From Paenibacillus phoenicis (GTDB lineage Bacteria; Bacillota; Bacilli; Paenibacillales; Paenibacillaceae), in contig NZ_JAYERP010000001.1 of NCBI RefSeq assembly GCF_034718895.1, positions 3,915,001-3,979,000 on the forward strand: a stretch of 64,000 nucleotides of DNA, read 5' to 3'. Within the stretch, counting starts at the first letter, position 1. Each line of letters opens with the position of its first letter. Positions 63,163 to 64,000 of the stretch are shown here, piece after piece. The notes below the pieces were generated by a model. The model saw nothing but the letters and a program-made list of their open reading frames with translations. It did no database searches and was not told the DNA's origin. Position numbers and translations under genes: made by a program.

Positions 63163-64000
63163 ATGCGAAACATATTAGAGATTCAAAAGCAGCTTCTTCC
63201 TGATCTCATGGACATTCTCAAGAAAAGGTACACCATACTTCACCAGATCATGTTGTCTGATGTCATTGGCCGTAGAACCTTGGCGAATTCGCTGGACATG
63301 ACGGAGCGTGTGTTGCGTGCCGAAACAGATCTCCTGAAGGCCCAGGGCCTGATAGAAATCGAGAATATAGGCATGAGAATCAGCGACGCGGGACGGCGAT
63401 TGCTTGAGGATTTGGAGCCGGTCGTCAAAGAATTGTTTGGCCTCTCCAACTTGGAGGAGACGATCCGTCAGCATTATGGGCTGCGCAAAGTAGTAATTGT
63501 ACCTGGAGATTGCGAGGCCTCCCCGCTGGTGAAGCGGGAACTGGGGCGAGCAGGTGCCAAAGCGCTGCTTAGTGTAATGCGCGGGGATGAGGTGGTCGCG
63601 GTAACCGGCGGCACTACGCTGGCGGAAGTCGCGGATCAGCTGAATCCGCCGCCTAACGTCACGATGAAGCAGAGCTGGTTCGTACCGGCACGCGGGGGTC
63701 TTGGCGAGAGCCTGGAAATCCAAGCGAACACGATTGCTTCCGGTATGGCGAAGCGCGTGGGTGCGGGTTATCGTTTGCTGCATGTCCCCGATCTGTTGGG
63801 GAAGGAAGCTTACGAGTCGTTGGTACACGATCCGAATATCCAGGATATCGTGGACATGATCCGTCAGGCGCGTATCGTAGTGCACGGGGTCGGAGACGCT
63901 ATGGAGATGGCGCGCCGGCGCAAGCTGGAGCCAAGCATGGTCGAAGAAATCCGAAGAGAAGGCGCGCTCGCGGAATCATTTGGATATTACTTTAATGAAG
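63163..64000 (+). CDS. cggR: Central glycolytic genes regulator CggR (3' end outside window)
   Basis: CggR represses the gapA-pgk-tpi-pgm-eno operon and is released by fructose 1,6-bisphosphate. At least 279 residues are present. The N-terminal winged helix has 'RYTILHQIMLSDVIGRRTLA' then NSLDMTERVLRAETDLLKAQGL, and the sugar-phosphate-binding domain of the SorC/DeoR type follows ('GDEVVAVTGGTTLAEVADQL', 'ARGGLGESLEIQANTIASGM'). ATG 63163 has caggagtgg upstream. The frame is open to the last base, so the gene is cut by the window. In Bacillus gapA follows. Confidence 0.94.
   Translation, partial: MRNILEIQKQLLPDLMDILKKRYTILHQIMLSDVIGRRTLANSLDMTERVLRAETDLLKAQGLIEIENIGMRISDAGRRLLEDLEPVVKELFGLSNLEETIRQHYGLRKVVIVPGDCEASPLVKRELGRAGAKALLSVMRGDEVVAVTGGTTLAEVADQLNPPPNVTMKQSWFVPARGGLGESLEIQANTIASGMAKRVGAGYRLLHVPDLLGKEAYESLVHDPNIQDIVDMIRQARIVVHGVGDAMEMARRRKLEPSMVEEIRREGALAESFGYYFNE

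Overview
The window looks like a chromosome segment of a Paenibacillus-type Firmicute. Evidence: Bacillus-like ribosome binding sites and TTG/GTG starts, rho-independent terminators, a Bacillus-style gene order (hprK-lgt-ppaX-yvoF, hisZGDBHAFI, a TPR gene then trxB, rapZ-yvcK-whiA-crh), a CtsR box before clpP, a CggR-type operator before cggR, and sugar importers of the kind abundant in Paenibacillus. I could run no database search, so the genus is inference.

Layout. 1-2.1 kb: 3' end of a 23S rRNA gene followed directly by eight tRNAs (Ser, Met, Val, Thr, Asp, Phe, Tyr, Lys), with no 5S rRNA gene between. 2.2-8 kb: a PucR-type regulator, a lone sugar-ABC ATPase (UgpC/MsmX type), then hprK-lgt-ppaX-acetyltransferase. 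8.3-11.7 kb: an ECF sigma factor broken by a +1 frameshift at CCC-TGA, its DUF4179 anti-sigma partner, and an acyltransferase-3 membrane protein. 11.9-21.1 kb: histidine genes hisZGDBH, a 490-bp gap, hisAFI, hisJ, and a PRPP synthase; hisC is not here. 21.1-24.7 kb: DUF1801 protein, TPR/HTH protein, thioredoxin reductase.

24.7-39.6 kb: a block placed where Bacillus has trxB close to rapZ. It holds a NarL-type two-component system with an ABC-2 exporter (YvfRSTU-like), a sugar importer lacking its own ATPase, a bacitracin/lantibiotic-type ABC exporter with an OmpR-type two-component system, a DUF438/hemerythrin/PAS protein, and ROK glucokinase. 39.9-43.2 kb: rapZ, yvcK, whiA and a crh orthologue that keeps His15. 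43.3-50.8 kb: SIMPL protein, an AT-rich island with two or three unrecognised genes, potABCD, and a DUF4163/DUF3298 secreted protein. 51-56.6 kb: uxaC with a LacI regulator, adenine deaminase, clpP, tRNA-Arg. 56.7-62.8 kb: LacI regulator, ATPase-less importer and a cytoplasmic GH30 glycosidase. 63.2 kb to the end: cggR, cut by the window edge.

How it fits together. Much of the window serves carbon-flux control: HPr kinase and the HPr/Crh-like protein (the CcpA co-repressor pathway), CggR, glucokinase, YvcK, RapZ, and several cre-like or LacI-type operators in front of sugar genes. The single UgpC-type ATPase is the natural candidate to power both ATPase-less importers.

The most unusual feature is a family of intergenic elements. 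Four loci (8.0, 16.6, 39.7 and 55.4 kb) each carry four copies of a ~25-nt unit of the general form TAACG...TTATTT, laid out as two forward copies then two inverted copies. The repeat step is 50-52 nt, the central step 59-61 nt, and the total length 185-186 bp every time. A fifth locus (24.8 kb) has the same period with a different unit. I know of no description of this architecture.
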